From an uncultured Parvularculaceae bacterium (lineage in GTDB: Bacteria; Pseudomonadota; Alphaproteobacteria; Caulobacterales; Parvularculaceae), in contig CAJXLJ010000020.1 in assembly GCA_913055785.1 (NCBI GenBank), positions 1 to 49,132 of the forward strand: a stretch of DNA of 49,132 nt. Direction: 5' to 3'. Of the stretch, positions 1 through 11,445 are shown piece by piece. The first letter of the stretch is position 1; each line of letters begins with the position of its first letter. The position numbers were made by a program, and so were the translations under genes. The notes under the pieces are model-generated. The model worked only from the letters and a program-made list of their open reading frames with translations, did no database searches and was not told the DNA's origin.

Positions 1-1464
1 GGCATGGACACGCTCGAAGGGGGTGCTGACTACGACTATCTTTATGGCGACGAAGGAGACGATTCAATTGATAGCGGAGATGGCGGCTCCTTTATCAATG
101 GCGGCGACGGCAGCGATATAATCGTCGGCGGGGCTGGCAGAGACAGAATTAAAACCGGCCTTGGCGACGACACGGTCTATGGCGGCGACGGAAACGACAG
201 TATTTACGGAAACATTGGCGACCAGCTTATCTATGGCGGCGCCGGTAAAAGAGACGCCATCAACGGACGTGGCGGGAACGATACGATCTACGGCGAAGGC
301 GGAAGCGACGTCATATGGGGCGGTACGGGCGAGGACAGCCTTTTCGGCGACAGTGGCGATAATTATCTCTACGGTGAAGATGGAAATGACACGCTGACCG
401 GCGGCGAGAATTTCGATCGCTTGAGCGGAGGCGATGGCGACGACTATCTGTCGGGCGGATTTGGCGGCGACTGGCTCTATAGCGGAGCCGGCGTCGATAC
501 GGTGTTCGGCGGAAACGCCAATGACCATATTTATCCGGTCGATTCTGCTTCAACCGTCACAAGCCCTGAAACGCTCGACGGAGGCTCCGGCCGGGACAGC
601 GTCCATTTCAATCAGTCGTCTCAGGCCGTCAACATTGATCTCGCCAATCAGGCGAATAGCACTGGCGAGGCCGCGTTCCTCACCTTGATCAGCATCGAAA
701 ACATTGTCGGATCGAACTTCGCCGACATCATCCATGGCGACTCTCATGCAAACGTGCTGGAGGGTGGCGCCGGGAACGACTACCTGCATGGCCATAGCGG
801 CGACGACACGCTGGAGGGCGGAACGGGCAGCGATACTCTCGATGGGGGCGTCGGCGACGATATGCTGATCGGCGGGCCGGGCGCCGGAAACGATGTTTTG
901 ATCGGCGGCCTCGGTAACGACACGATCACCAATGACAATTTCGGCGACAATCTCGCCTATGGCGGCGAAGGCGACGACTCGATTTACGGCGCACGCGGCG
1001 ACGACACGCTCACCGGCAGTGATGGCTCGGATACGCTCGATGGGGGCCGGGAAAATGATTCGCTTCTCGGCGGCGCGGGCGCAGACAGCCTGATCGGCGG
1101 CCAGGATCAGGATTTCCTGATGGGCGGCGGCGAAAATGATACACTCGACGGCGAAACAGGAAACGACACGCTTCAGGGGCATACTGGCTCGGACGCCGTA
1201 ACGGGCGGCGGCGGCGACGATCTGTTCCTTTACGTCATGGGCGACGGTGACGACACGATAACCGACTTCAGCGCAGGCGCCGCAAGCGAAGATGTGATCG
1301 AAGTGTCCGGCTTCGGAACCGCCTTCGACAGCTTTGCGGAAGTCTTGGCCGCCGCCGCAGACGATGGGACGCACACGACGATAGACTTCGGCGGCGGGAA
1401 TACGGTCCTGCTTCAGAATGTCGTCGTCGCCGACCTGCACGAAGATGATTTCATCTTTAGCTAG
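1..1464 (+). CDS. RTX (haemolysin-type calcium-binding repeat) protein, 5' end outside window
   Basis: This is the C-terminal part of a secreted calcium-binding RTX protein. The reading frame is open from base 1, so the ATG at 4 is probably internal and the true start lies upstream. More than twenty glycine/aspartate nonapeptide repeats of the GGxGxDxLx type fill most of the visible 487 residues, interrupted around residues 180-240 by a non-repeat spacer. The last 80 residues (a GDDTITDF segment and an ending rich in hydrophobic and acidic residues, FIFS) match the usual C-terminal type I secretion signal region of RTX proteins. By family knowledge such proteins leave the cell through an ABC/MFP/TolC exporter and fold on binding Ca2+. 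No exporter genes are visible here. The function of the missing N-terminus cannot be told. Confidence 0.93.
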   Translation, partial: GMDTLEGGADYDYLYGDEGDDSIDSGDGGSFINGGDGSDIIVGGAGRDRIKTGLGDDTVYGGDGNDSIYGNIGDQLIYGGAGKRDAINGRGGNDTIYGEGGSDVIWGGTGEDSLFGDSGDNYLYGEDGNDTLTGGENFDRLSGGDGDDYLSGGFGGDWLYSGAGVDTVFGGNANDHIYPVDSASTVTSPETLDGGSGRDSVHFNQSSQAVNIDLANQANSTGEAAFLTLISIENIVGSNFADIIHGDSHANVLEGGAGNDYLHGHSGDDTLEGGTGSDTLDGGVGDDMLIGGPGAGNDVLIGGLGNDTITNDNFGDNLAYGGEGDDSIYGARGDDTLTGSDGSDTLDGGRENDSLLGGAGADSLIGGQDQDFLMGGGENDTLDGETGNDTLQGHTGSDAVTGGGGDDLFLYVMGDGDDTITDFSAGAASEDVIEVSGFGTAFDSFAEVLAAAADDGTHTTIDFGGGNTVLLQNVVVADLHEDDFIFS

Positions 1465-1491
1465 GCCTGTGAGCGACCGCTCAGGACGGCG

Positions 1492-3090
1492 CTAATTCTT
1501 CCGGCCTGTCCAGCGGACATTATAGAGATCGAAGCGGCGGTTCTTGAGGTTCTGCACCGCGCCGGCCTGGCGGCTGGTCAGAAGGTCGGAGAGACTTAAA
1601 TCCGCAATCGCGATTGTTTCGGTATTCGCCGCCGTGTCGGCGGCGACGCCGTCGCGCGCGAAGGGAAAGTCCGACGGCGTCAGGATGCAGCTTTCCGCAT
1701 AATGAACATCCATGTTCTCGACATTCGGCAGATTACCGACAACGCCGGAGAGCACGACATAGCACTGGTTCTCCACCGCCCGCGCATGACAGCAATAGCG
1801 CACGCGCAAATAGCCGCGCCGTTCATCGGTGCACATCGGCACGAACAGGATCATGGCGCCCTGGTCGACGAGATGACGCGCGACTTCCGGAAATTCCGAG
1901 TCGTAACAGATCATGACGCCGATCGGCCCGCAGTCCGTCTCAATGACGCTTGCGCCCTCGCCGCCCTTGATGTTCCACCAGGTCGCCTCGCCCGGCGTCG
2001 GGTGCAGCTTTTCCTGCGTGTAAGTCGAGCCGTCGCGGAGGAAAACGTAGCAGATGTTGCGGATATCGCCGTTATCCATTCTGGTCGGATGCGAACCGCC
2101 GATAATGTTGATGTTATAGGAAACCGCGAGCTTCTCCATGAACTCGCAATAGCGGTCCTTATATTCAGCGATATGCGCAATGGCTTTCGCGGGCGCCGGC
2201 CGTTCGGTTTCAAGCGACAAAAGCTGAAGCGTGTAAAGCTCGGGGAAAACCACAAAGTCCGATTTGTAGTCGGCGGCGACGTCGACGAAATATTCGACCT
2301 GTTCCTCAAACTCTGAGATGGCGGAAATCCGGCGCATCTGGAACTGCACCGTCGCGACACGCACGCTCTCCGGCAGGCGCGTGTCGGGTCGTGTGGATTT
2401 CTGGGCGGCGACGTCGGGCGCCAGCGGATTGCGCCAGATCATGTGAGCGGCGAACCCCAGCGATTCCCGGTCGTCGGGCAGATAGTTGGGCAGAACGCCG
2501 ATCGGTTCGAACCCTTGCGCGAGCTGGAAGTTCAAAACCTGGTCCTTAAATGTTTTCTCCTGCACAGCGGCGATATAGTCCGACGGATTGGGATAATCCT
2601 TCGCGCGGCGCGCATAACCCGGGATGCGGCCGCCGAAGACGATGCCCTTGAGTTCCAGATATTCGCAAAGATCCCGGCGAAACTTGTAGAACCGCTGACC
2701 GATACGCAGACGGCGGGCGGAAGGGTCGACTGTCACTTCCATGCCGTAAAGATAATCGCCGTCCGGGTCGTGCCGGGAAGCGAAGCCGCCGCCGGTGATT
2801 TCCATCCATGTATGCGGCTGCAGCGCCGGCTCTTCGGGGATGATGAAAGTCGCGCAATAGCCGACAAGCTTCGCCTCATATTCCGCGATGAACTGGCCTT
2901 CGGGAAACCTGTTGATCTGGCCGCGGATCTCATCCTCGGAAGAGGCTTCCTTGTCGCCGTAGACGCGCCGCGAAAGGGCGGCGATCTCCGAGACATCGCC
3001 GAGCGTCGCATTGCGGATAATGAGTTTCGGTTTTGAAGCGGGAGCGGGCATCAACGAATTGCGTGAGGTTGCGGCATGAGCTAAGGCCAT
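1492..3090 (-). CDS. bifunctional GNAT-family acetyltransferase / carbon-nitrogen hydrolase (nitrilase superfamily)
   Basis: This 532-residue protein has two domains. Residues about 21-220 look like a GNAT N-acetyltransferase: a PKLIIRNATL start, a VTVDPSARRLRIGQRFY acetyl-CoA loop and an FQLAQGFEPIGVLPNYL end. Residues about 243-525 form a nitrilase-superfamily amidohydrolase with the Glu-Lys-Cys triad visible as E284 (VFPELY), K361 (QEKLHPT) and C395 (MICYDSEFPE). The fused architecture is known in many bacteria, but the substrate is not obvious. An amide or omega-amide substrate is an inference from the hydrolase fold. Start codon choice is uncertain: ATG at 3090 is used, and ATG at 3051 (MPAPASK) is possible. 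Neither has a strong ribosome binding site. The gene is convergent with the RTX gene and divergent from the DsbA-like gene. Confidence 0.9.
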   Translation of the reverse strand: MALAHAATSRNSLMPAPASKPKLIIRNATLGDVSEIAALSRRVYGDKEASSEDEIRGQINRFPEGQFIAEYEAKLVGYCATFIIPEEPALQPHTWMEITGGGFASRHDPDGDYLYGMEVTVDPSARRLRIGQRFYKFRRDLCEYLELKGIVFGGRIPGYARRAKDYPNPSDYIAAVQEKTFKDQVLNFQLAQGFEPIGVLPNYLPDDRESLGFAAHMIWRNPLAPDVAAQKSTRPDTRLPESVRVATVQFQMRRISAISEFEEQVEYFVDVAADYKSDFVVFPELYTLQLLSLETERPAPAKAIAHIAEYKDRYCEFMEKLAVSYNINIIGGSHPTRMDNGDIRNICYVFLRDGSTYTQEKLHPTPGEATWWNIKGGEGASVIETDCGPIGVMICYDSEFPEVARHLVDQGAMILFVPMCTDERRGYLRVRYCCHARAVENQCYVVLSGVVGNLPNVENMDVHYAESCILTPSDFPFARDGVAADTAANTETIAIADLSLSDLLTSRQAGAVQNLKNRRFDLYNVRWTGRKN

Positions 3091-3149
3091 ATCACGCCCG
3101 GCGACGGGCCGCTAGCGGGCGGCGCGGCGCCGGCCAGGCAAACCCGGTA

Positions 3150-3818
3150 ATGAACCGTATAATGAACGAAGAACGCCCCCGCATGCTTGTCGACATCGTC
3201 GCAGACCCGGTCTGCCCTTGGTGTTATGTCGGGCTGAAATCCTTCCAGCACGCCCGCGACCGGCTGAGCGATGCGTTTCAGATCCTGCCGCGCATACGCG
3301 CCTACCAGCTTAATCCCGATACGCCCGCCGAAGGCGTCGACCGGCCGGCCTACTACGAACAGAAATTCCCGGACGCCGAACAGCGTCAACAAGGGGGGAT
3401 GGCTTTAAAGGCCGCCGCCGCCGGCGCGGGGTTCAAATTCGACCCGGCTTTGCCGACGCGGCTTCCCAATACGCGCAAGGCGCATCAGCTGATCCGCCTC
3501 GCCCATTTTGACGGCGCCCAGGAGCGTCTCGCAGAAAAGCTCTACGACGCCTACTGGAACGGCGGCGCCGACATTGGCGACACGGATACGCTCGTCGCCA
3601 TCGCGGAAGACGCCGGTCTCGATCCGGAAAACGCGCGCCGCGATCTCTCCAGCCCGAAAAGCGTCAACGAGATCATCGCCGAAGCGGAAGCCTTCCGGCG
3701 GGCGGGCGTCACCGGCGTTCCCACCTTTATCGTCAATGAGCGGACGGGTTTTTCCGGCGCCCTGCCCCCGGCGCGTCTCGCCGAAGCGCTGCAACAGGCG
3801 GCGCAGACCGGGGCCTGA
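3150..3818 (+). CDS. DsbA-family (FrnE-like) oxidoreductase
   Basis: The protein is a thioredoxin-fold oxidoreductase of the DsbA/FrnE family, about 222 residues from the chosen start. The CPWC redox motif is at about residues 22-25 in VADPVCPWCYVGLK, and the typical FrnE end (GVTGVPTFIVNER) carries the cis-proline loop. There is no signal peptide, so a cytoplasmic location is likely, as for FrnE and 2-hydroxychromene-2-carboxylate isomerase-like relatives. The frame stays open upstream to 3033, but that part overlaps the divergent gene and is low quality. ATG at 3150, 3162 or 3183 are all possible, and none has a strong ribosome binding site. The substrate is unknown. Confidence 0.9.
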   Translation: MNRIMNEERPRMLVDIVADPVCPWCYVGLKSFQHARDRLSDAFQILPRIRAYQLNPDTPAEGVDRPAYYEQKFPDAEQRQQGGMALKAAAAGAGFKFDPALPTRLPNTRKAHQLIRLAHFDGAQERLAEKLYDAYWNGGADIGDTDTLVAIAEDAGLDPENARRDLSSPKSVNEIIAEAEAFRRAGVTGVPTFIVNERTGFSGALPPARLAEALQQAAQTGA

Positions 3819-3822
3819 CGTT

Positions 3823-5199
3823 TTAGCGCCCCGCCATCTCGCGAACGGGCGCCGCGACTGACATTTCGAAGTCTTCAGGCGGCAATCCCTCTTCCGCATA
3901 GCGCCTCAGAAGCGCCGCCAGCGGCGCATCGCCGGAAAGCGCCGACAGCTCCTCCAACCAGAGCGTCATGTCATAGCTCCCGCCATCCGCTTTCGCGCGC
4001 CGGATCACTGCCGCCCAGAGATCGAACGGCGTCTTCCCGGCTTTCGCCAGCGCGGCTTCCGCGAGAAAATGCGCAAGCGAACCGCAGCTGTAAACATCGC
4101 CGAACCGTCCCTCGACGGCGGCCTCATTCAAGGCGCCGCCGGCGCCTGACTTTTCGCAAGTCTCCAGCTGTCCCAAAATCTGCTGCTCCCTGTCATAGTC
4201 GTCGACCAGCGCAGACATGGCGTAAATCGCAAGCGCATCGGCGGCGCCTTCATGCACCCACGCCTCAGCCTGCTCGCGCGGCTCCGCCGTCCAGCCGTTC
4301 CAGAAATGCGCCGCCTCATGGGCGTAAAACCGCCGCAAGCGATTGAGCGCGCCGGGGTCAGGTTCAAGGAGGCCCTTGCCGCTAAAGCTCGCGACCAGGA
4401 AACCCGGCAGCACGCTCCCGCTCTGGGAGTAACCATCGCGCTCCGCCCCGCCCCATACGGCGTAGACAGTCGGCCGGGCGGGAAGCGCCGCTTCCATGCC
4501 GTCAGCGAAATAGGTCATGAGAACCGGCAGGAACCCGCGCAGCTCGGTCAAAATCCATTCCGGAATTTCACCATCGAGGAGAAGCGCCAGATGGTCGGTT
4601 TCGATCGGCCGGTCGGCGCCAAAATATACATATGTCTCGACACCGGCATAAGTTGCACGCCCGTCATAGGTCTCGCCGTTCACAACGATGCTGTCGCCCG
4701 GAGCGCCCTTGAACACGAAGCTCATCTCCAGCACCTCGCCGAGAGGATCTTCCCCGTTCGCCGCCGCCTCCATGTCGGCGGGGCCGAGTACGAACTGACC
4801 GGTAAAAGCCGCCATCCCGCCATCGCTGAATTTCATGAACGGGATATAGTCGGCGATCAGCGGATCGACATAAGGCGTAATCTCGATATCGAACGCATCG
4901 AACGGAGCATTGTCTTCCGCAATCAGCACATCCCTGTCGCCCTCCCGGACGAGTCTCACGCCGGGCGTCGTGATACGCCACGAGTCGGGGCGCCAGGGCC
5001 GCTCGCTCATCCGGCCCAGCGCCGAGCGGGAAAATACCCAGGCGGGGCCGGCTTCCGGAAGCTCAAAATGCGCCGTCCAGACATCCGCTGCATCGCGCGT
5101 CAGCTCGACGGTTGCGCCAAGGCTTGCGCTTTCAGCCGGTTCTTCCCTGGCGCAGCCGAAGCCCAGCCCCGCCATCAGCATAAGAATTAAAATGCGCAT
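3823..5199 (-). CDS. putative gluzincin (M1-like) metallopeptidase lipoprotein
   Basis: I do not recognise a named family for this 458-residue protein. It begins with a short hydrophobic segment ending in GLGFGC (Cys about residue 16), an acceptable but imperfect lipobox, which suggests a lipoprotein. About 280 residues of beta-rich sequence precede a zinc site: HEAAH at about 294-298, then exactly 18 residues before the Glu of WVHEGA at about 317. HExxH-x18-E is the gluzincin signature seen in M1 aminopeptidases. The region after it is helical. A peptidase of the periplasm or outer membrane is inferred. ATG at 5199 gives a compact signal peptide; an in-frame ATG at 5229 would add ten residues. 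It ends 4 bases after the stop of the convergent DsbA-like gene. Confidence 0.8.
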   Translation of the reverse strand: MRILILMLMAGLGFGCAREEPAESASLGATVELTRDAADVWTAHFELPEAGPAWVFSRSALGRMSERPWRPDSWRITTPGVRLVREGDRDVLIAEDNAPFDAFDIEITPYVDPLIADYIPFMKFSDGGMAAFTGQFVLGPADMEAAANGEDPLGEVLEMSFVFKGAPGDSIVVNGETYDGRATYAGVETYVYFGADRPIETDHLALLLDGEIPEWILTELRGFLPVLMTYFADGMEAALPARPTVYAVWGGAERDGYSQSGSVLPGFLVASFSGKGLLEPDPGALNRLRRFYAHEAAHFWNGWTAEPREQAEAWVHEGAADALAIYAMSALVDDYDREQQILGQLETCEKSGAGGALNEAAVEGRFGDVYSCGSLAHFLAEAALAKAGKTPFDLWAAVIRRAKADGGSYDMTLWLEELSALSGDAPLAALLRRYAEEGLPPEDFEMSVAAPVREMAGR

Positions 5200-5349
5200 G
5201 ATCAGGCCCGCTAAATCTCCGTTAACCATCGATTTTCAGGTAACACCGGAAACAGCCTGGAACAACGCGGATTTCAGGCGTTCCCATCCGTTCATCGCGG
5301 ATAACGCCGCATTTATCGATTCTTCAAACCGGAGGATTATGATCTCATC

Positions 5350-6240
5350 ATGAGAACGATTTGTCTTCTGATCCCTTTCCTGCTGGCGGCGCAGGCGACC
5401 GCGGCGACTATCGAGGTCGACCGTGCCGACGCCTTGAGAAAAGCCGTGTCAAACGCCCGCGCCGGCGAAACCATCATGCTTGTCGCGGGCCGCTACGATA
5501 TTGCGGACCTCAAGCTCCGGCGCGACATCACCTTGATCGGCGAAGGGAGAGTCGTCCTGTTCTCTTCAGGCCCGGTCGCCAAGGGACTCCTCAACCCGCT
5601 TCCCGGCGCATCGCTCCGGGTCGAGAACATCGCCTTCGAAGGCGCCCGTTCGCCCGACGACAACGGCGCCGGCATTCGTCATGACGGGAACAATCTCACG
5701 GTCGTCAATTGCCTGTTCGAAGATAACGAAAACGGCATCCTTGCGACGGGCGAGGAGACCGGCCGCATCCGGATCGAAGGATCCGCGTTTATCGGAAACG
5801 GCCATGGCGACGGCTACTCCCATGGCATTTACGTCTCCAGCGGCGGCGAACTCGAGATCACGAACAGCAAATTCGCCGGCACGAAAATCGGCCATCACGT
5901 TAAGTCTCTGGCGGGCAGGACCGTCATCCGACATTCGGTCCTAGACGACGCCGGCGGCCGGACAAGTTACGCCGTCGACGCCTCGAAAGGCGGCGATGTG
6001 ACCATCGAGTCCAGTCTCGTCATCCAGTCGGCGGACTCGGAAAACGCCGCCATTTTCAACTACGACCTCACCCGTGGCGGCGCAGCGATTGCGCTTCGGA
6101 TCGCCGGCAACCGCATCGTCAACCGTCATCCCGGCGGCGTAATCCTTAGAAACGCTACGGATTTAGCGCCTTTCGCGGAGGGCAACGCGGTCGTCAATGA
6201 GGGCCGCGGCCGGCTGCAGCCGGACCCGCATTTCCCTTGA
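5350..6240 (+). CDS. secreted right-handed parallel beta-helix protein
   Basis: This 296-residue exported protein has a signal peptide at residues 1-19 (hydrophobic core, AQATAA cleavage region). The rest is a regular series of short beta-strand coils with N/G-rich turns, for example NNLTVVNCLFEDNENGI and GELEITNSKFAG, typical of the NosD/pectate-lyase-like right-handed parallel beta-helix. No catalytic residues of a particular polysaccharide lyase can be assigned. A periplasmic or surface carbohydrate-binding or carbohydrate-processing role is the usual inference for such folds. It lies divergently from the gluzincin gene with about 150 bases between them, enough for two promoters. Confidence 0.85.
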   Translation: MRTICLLIPFLLAAQATAATIEVDRADALRKAVSNARAGETIMLVAGRYDIADLKLRRDITLIGEGRVVLFSSGPVAKGLLNPLPGASLRVENIAFEGARSPDDNGAGIRHDGNNLTVVNCLFEDNENGILATGEETGRIRIEGSAFIGNGHGDGYSHGIYVSSGGELEITNSKFAGTKIGHHVKSLAGRTVIRHSVLDDAGGRTSYAVDASKGGDVTIESSLVIQSADSENAAIFNYDLTRGGAAIALRIAGNRIVNRHPGGVILRNATDLAPFAEGNAVVNEGRGRLQPDPHFP

Positions 6241-6352
6241 CGATTGTCCGCGCCTGCGGTCTAACCAAGGGGCTGCGACTTTGTTTTGGCCGACTCTAAA
6301 GTGACTAGCCTACGGCCTGCCTATGGAAGATCCCAAGACATGGTTGCCTACC

Positions 6353-6374
6353 GGCGAACGCCTCCGTGTTCGCC
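6353..6374 (+). promoter_or_regulatory. perfect 7-bp hairpin in the cold-shock gene leader
   Basis: GGCGAAC at 6353-6359 pairs perfectly with GTTCGCC at 6368-6374 across an 8-base loop. The hairpin lies 26-47 bases upstream of the cold-shock gene start and does not cover its ribosome binding site (AAGGAGAT at about 6385-6392). Cold-shock mRNAs often carry structured leaders, so a thermo-responsive element is possible, but this is inference. Confidence 0.4.
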
Positions 6375-6399
6375 TTACGCCATGAAAGGAGATCTCTAG

Positions 6400-6603
6400 A
6401 TGGCATCAGGTACCGTTAAGTGGTTTAACGCCACCAAAGGTTACGGCTTTATTGAACCGGATGAAGGCGGCAAAGACGTTTTCGTTCACATCACCGCCGT
6501 TCAGGCTGCAGGCCTTCAGGGGCTCAACGAAGGCCAGCGCGTTTCCTACGAAATCACGGAACAGCGCGGCAAATCTTCGGCCGCCAATCTTAAAGCGGAA
6601 TAA
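6400..6603 (+). CDS. cold-shock protein (CspA family)
   Basis: This is a 67-residue single cold-shock domain protein that binds single-stranded nucleic acid. The RNP1-like motif KGYGFIEP and RNP2-like motif VFVHITAV are both intact, preceded by the standard GTVKWFN start. The length is normal for CspA-type RNA chaperones. A very good Shine-Dalgarno (AAGGAGAT) sits 7-8 bases upstream of the ATG, and a strong intrinsic terminator follows about 30 bases after the stop, so the gene is probably monocistronic. A long leader with a hairpin precedes it. Confidence 0.97.
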   Translation: MASGTVKWFNATKGYGFIEPDEGGKDVFVHITAVQAAGLQGLNEGQRVSYEITEQRGKSSAANLKAE

Positions 6604-6631
6604 TCGTTTCCCTTTGACAGAACGATTGAAA

Positions 6632-6660
6632 ACGCCCGCGGTGACGCGGGCGTTTTTTTA
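6632..6660 (+). terminator. intrinsic terminator of the cold-shock gene
   Basis: A 9-bp perfect GC-rich stem (ACGCCCGCG / CGCGGGCGT) with a GTGA tetraloop is followed directly by a run of T residues. It sits just downstream of the cold-shock gene on the same strand. Confidence 0.93.
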
Positions 6661-6756
6661 TGTATGCGCGGGCTGCGCGCCCATGAAGAAATCAGCTTTA
6701 CATGCGCCGGCGCCCGCCAAATAAATGCTATGAACCGAAAGCGAAGGGGAACGCAG

Positions 6757-7620
6757 ATGGGACTTGCGCAATTTGGTGAACGATACTGGCCGTTCTTGGC
6801 GATCGTTTTGTCAGCCTGGGCGATCTGGTACGCGCTGATCGGCCATAAGACCCCGAGTAACGACCGCAACTGGGATCCCAGCATCGAAAAACTATCCACC
6901 GCTGTAATCGACGGCGCATCGGTGACGATCACGAATGTACGGGACTGGACCTACGCCCCGCATAAAATTCGCTCCCGTGAATGGCGAGACGCCGTAACTG
7001 TCGATGTCAACGAGCTGAAAAGGGTGTGGTTTTTACTCGAGCCGTTCCCGGGCTGGGATGCAGTAGGGCATACCTACCTTACCTTCGAATTCAACGACGG
7101 CGATAATCTTTCATTTTCAATCGAGGCCCGCAAGGAGGCCGACGAAGACTACTCGGCCTTTAAGGGTCTGTTTCGAGAATACGAACTCGCCTACACATGG
7201 GGCGCGGAACGCGACTTCCTGTCCCGAAGGCTGCTTTACCTGGATCATTCCGTACGGATGTATCCGCTGGCGCTCGAACCCGAGGTCGTAAAATCAATTT
7301 TTCTCTCACTGGCGAAAGAAACCAACGAACTGCAAAAACGTCCCGCTTTCTACAATACGCTGACCGCCAACTGCACCAACGTGCTCGCCGAAGAAATGAA
7401 CCGGGCCTACCCGAACAGCATTCCTTACGATCTCTCCTGGAACTTCCCCGGCGCTTCCGACATCTTTTTGATGAAACAGGGACTGATCCCCTTGAAAGGC
7501 GATCATGAAGAAACGATCGCCGCACATGATCTTGGCGCGCATCGCGATCTCATCGCCGAGATCGCTACAGCGTCGCCGGCTGAATTCTCGGACAAGGTTC
7601 GCGCGCTCCTCGGCGATTAG
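6757..7620 (+). CDS. DUF4105 domain protein, membrane-anchored
   Basis: The 287-residue protein starts with an N-terminal membrane anchor or signal segment (WPFLAIVLSAWAIWYALI, about residues 11-28). It then has the DUF4105-type sequence: RNWDPSIEKLSTAVIDG, VTITNVRDW, a GHTYLTFEF motif and a Cys-containing NCTNVLAEEMN segment. DUF4105 resembles the N-terminal periplasmic domain found in some surface or biofilm-related proteins. Its biochemical role is not settled, though the conserved Cys/His pattern recalls papain-like peptidases. ATG at 6757 is chosen because AAGGGG lies 6-7 bases upstream; ATG at 6730 is an alternative. Confidence 0.85.
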   Translation: MGLAQFGERYWPFLAIVLSAWAIWYALIGHKTPSNDRNWDPSIEKLSTAVIDGASVTITNVRDWTYAPHKIRSREWRDAVTVDVNELKRVWFLLEPFPGWDAVGHTYLTFEFNDGDNLSFSIEARKEADEDYSAFKGLFREYELAYTWGAERDFLSRRLLYLDHSVRMYPLALEPEVVKSIFLSLAKETNELQKRPAFYNTLTANCTNVLAEEMNRAYPNSIPYDLSWNFPGASDIFLMKQGLIPLKGDHEETIAAHDLGAHRDLIAEIATASPAEFSDKVRALLGD

Positions 7621-7708
7621 GCGAAGGCGGCGACGGGCGCCGGCAAGGCGGGTGGAAAGGCGCTGGCCTGCCCGGCGCTGGGTAGGGATTTCCAACAGGT
7701 AAAGAAAA

Positions 7709-7785
<77 letters not shown>

Positions 7786-8016
7786 CGGTAGAGAGGCTCG
7801 CGGGTTTACGCGATCCGGCCCGCGCCCGCAAGCCGCGAGGCGGCGCTGCCGGGCGGCGACGCAAGGCGCTCAAAATCGGCCATATTTTCGCGCCAGTTCT
7901 CCCTTACAGGGGATTTGAGAGCGGCCGCACTGGCGTGGCCGGGAAAGACTTTAAGACGCCTTCAAAGGCGGGTAGGCTGCGCACGCCGTTCACTGCCGCT
8001 GTTTCAGGAAAGATTT

Positions 8017-9021
8017 ATGCGTTCACCGATCAGGATTATCGCCGCCGCCGTTGCTTCCGGCTTTCTGCTTGCCGGCCAGGCGCTCGCACAGACGCCGCCG
8101 CCCCCTGTGGACAGCGCGAACACCGCGACGCCGGCCATGTGGCGTGTCGCGGATGCGGACTCCGAGTTCATTCTCATCGGCACTTTCCACATCCTTCCCC
8201 CAGCCTTGCAATGGCGCACCGATGCGTTCAACGCAGCCTTTGAGAAGGCCGACCGCCTTTACTTCGAAGTCGATGCAGACACGCCCGACGCTCGAACCAA
8301 AACGGTGGGCATCATGATGACGGAAGGGTTCAACCCGAACGGCGGCAAGCTCACCAGCATGCTCGATCCGCAAGACGCCGCAAAGCTGCGAGAGGTCTCT
8401 GCAGAACTCGGCCTTCCGATCGCCGGCATTGACCCGATGCGGCCATGGCAAGCGTTCTTGACGCTGACCGTGCAGTTCATCATCAAACAGGGCTTTGATC
8501 CCGGCGCCGGCGTCGACAGCGTGCTCATTGCGGACGCGAAAGCCCGGAAAAAGGATATTCATTACTTTGAAACGCTCGAACAGCAGCTTGGCTTTTTCAC
8601 CGGCCTTTCGCCGGAAACGGAAAAGAGCCTGCTCGTCATAACATTGCGTGACTGGGATAACCAGAAAGCGTCTTTCGACAATCTCTTCAATGCGTGGCGC
8701 ACGGGCGATGTCGGGTACATCGACAAGGAAATGAACGGGCAGATGCGCGAGCTTGCTCCCGAAGTTTATGAAACCCTGATCGTCGAACGCAACAAGGCCT
8801 GGGCGGCCGAACTCGCTGGAGAACTACGCAACGGTTCAGGCAATGTGCTGATCGCCGTCGGCGCAGGGCATCTTGTCGGCGACGATTCGGTGCCGGCGCT
8901 GTTGAAAGCGCAAGGCTTCGAGGTGACGCGCTATGGCGAGACGGCTGGCGCCGCCAATGACAACGCGCCGGCCGGCGCAGACGGCATCGGCGAGATTATA
9001 AAAACCGTCGGCGAGGAATAG
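8017..9021 (+). CDS. TraB/GumN family exported protein
   Basis: This 334-residue protein has a signal peptide (MRSPIRIIAAAVASGFLLAG...ALAQ). The TraB/GumN pattern follows: MWRVADADSEFILIGTFH near the start, a block of helices, and a C-terminal VLIAVGAGHLVGDDSVPALL segment with its conserved GAGH. The fold is distantly related to EreA/ChaN-type proteins. A haem or protease-like role has been proposed for relatives, but the function here is unknown. ATG at 8017 is chosen because AGGAAAG precedes it and it begins a clean signal peptide; the frame is open upstream to 7915 without signal-like sequence. Its stop is 3 bases from the convergent gyrB stop. Confidence 0.9.
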   Translation: MRSPIRIIAAAVASGFLLAGQALAQTPPPPVDSANTATPAMWRVADADSEFILIGTFHILPPALQWRTDAFNAAFEKADRLYFEVDADTPDARTKTVGIMMTEGFNPNGGKLTSMLDPQDAAKLREVSAELGLPIAGIDPMRPWQAFLTLTVQFIIKQGFDPGAGVDSVLIADAKARKKDIHYFETLEQQLGFFTGLSPETEKSLLVITLRDWDNQKASFDNLFNAWRTGDVGYIDKEMNGQMRELAPEVYETLIVERNKAWAAELAGELRNGSGNVLIAVGAGHLVGDDSVPALLKAQGFEVTRYGETAGAANDNAPAGADGIGEIIKTVGEE

Positions 9022-9024
9022 TTC

Positions 9025-11445
<2,421 letters not shown>

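Noticed and set aside
550-1440. 296-residue minus-strand open frame over the RTX gene
   Set aside because: It is the antisense shadow of regular Gly/Asp repeats; no motif, no ribosome binding site.
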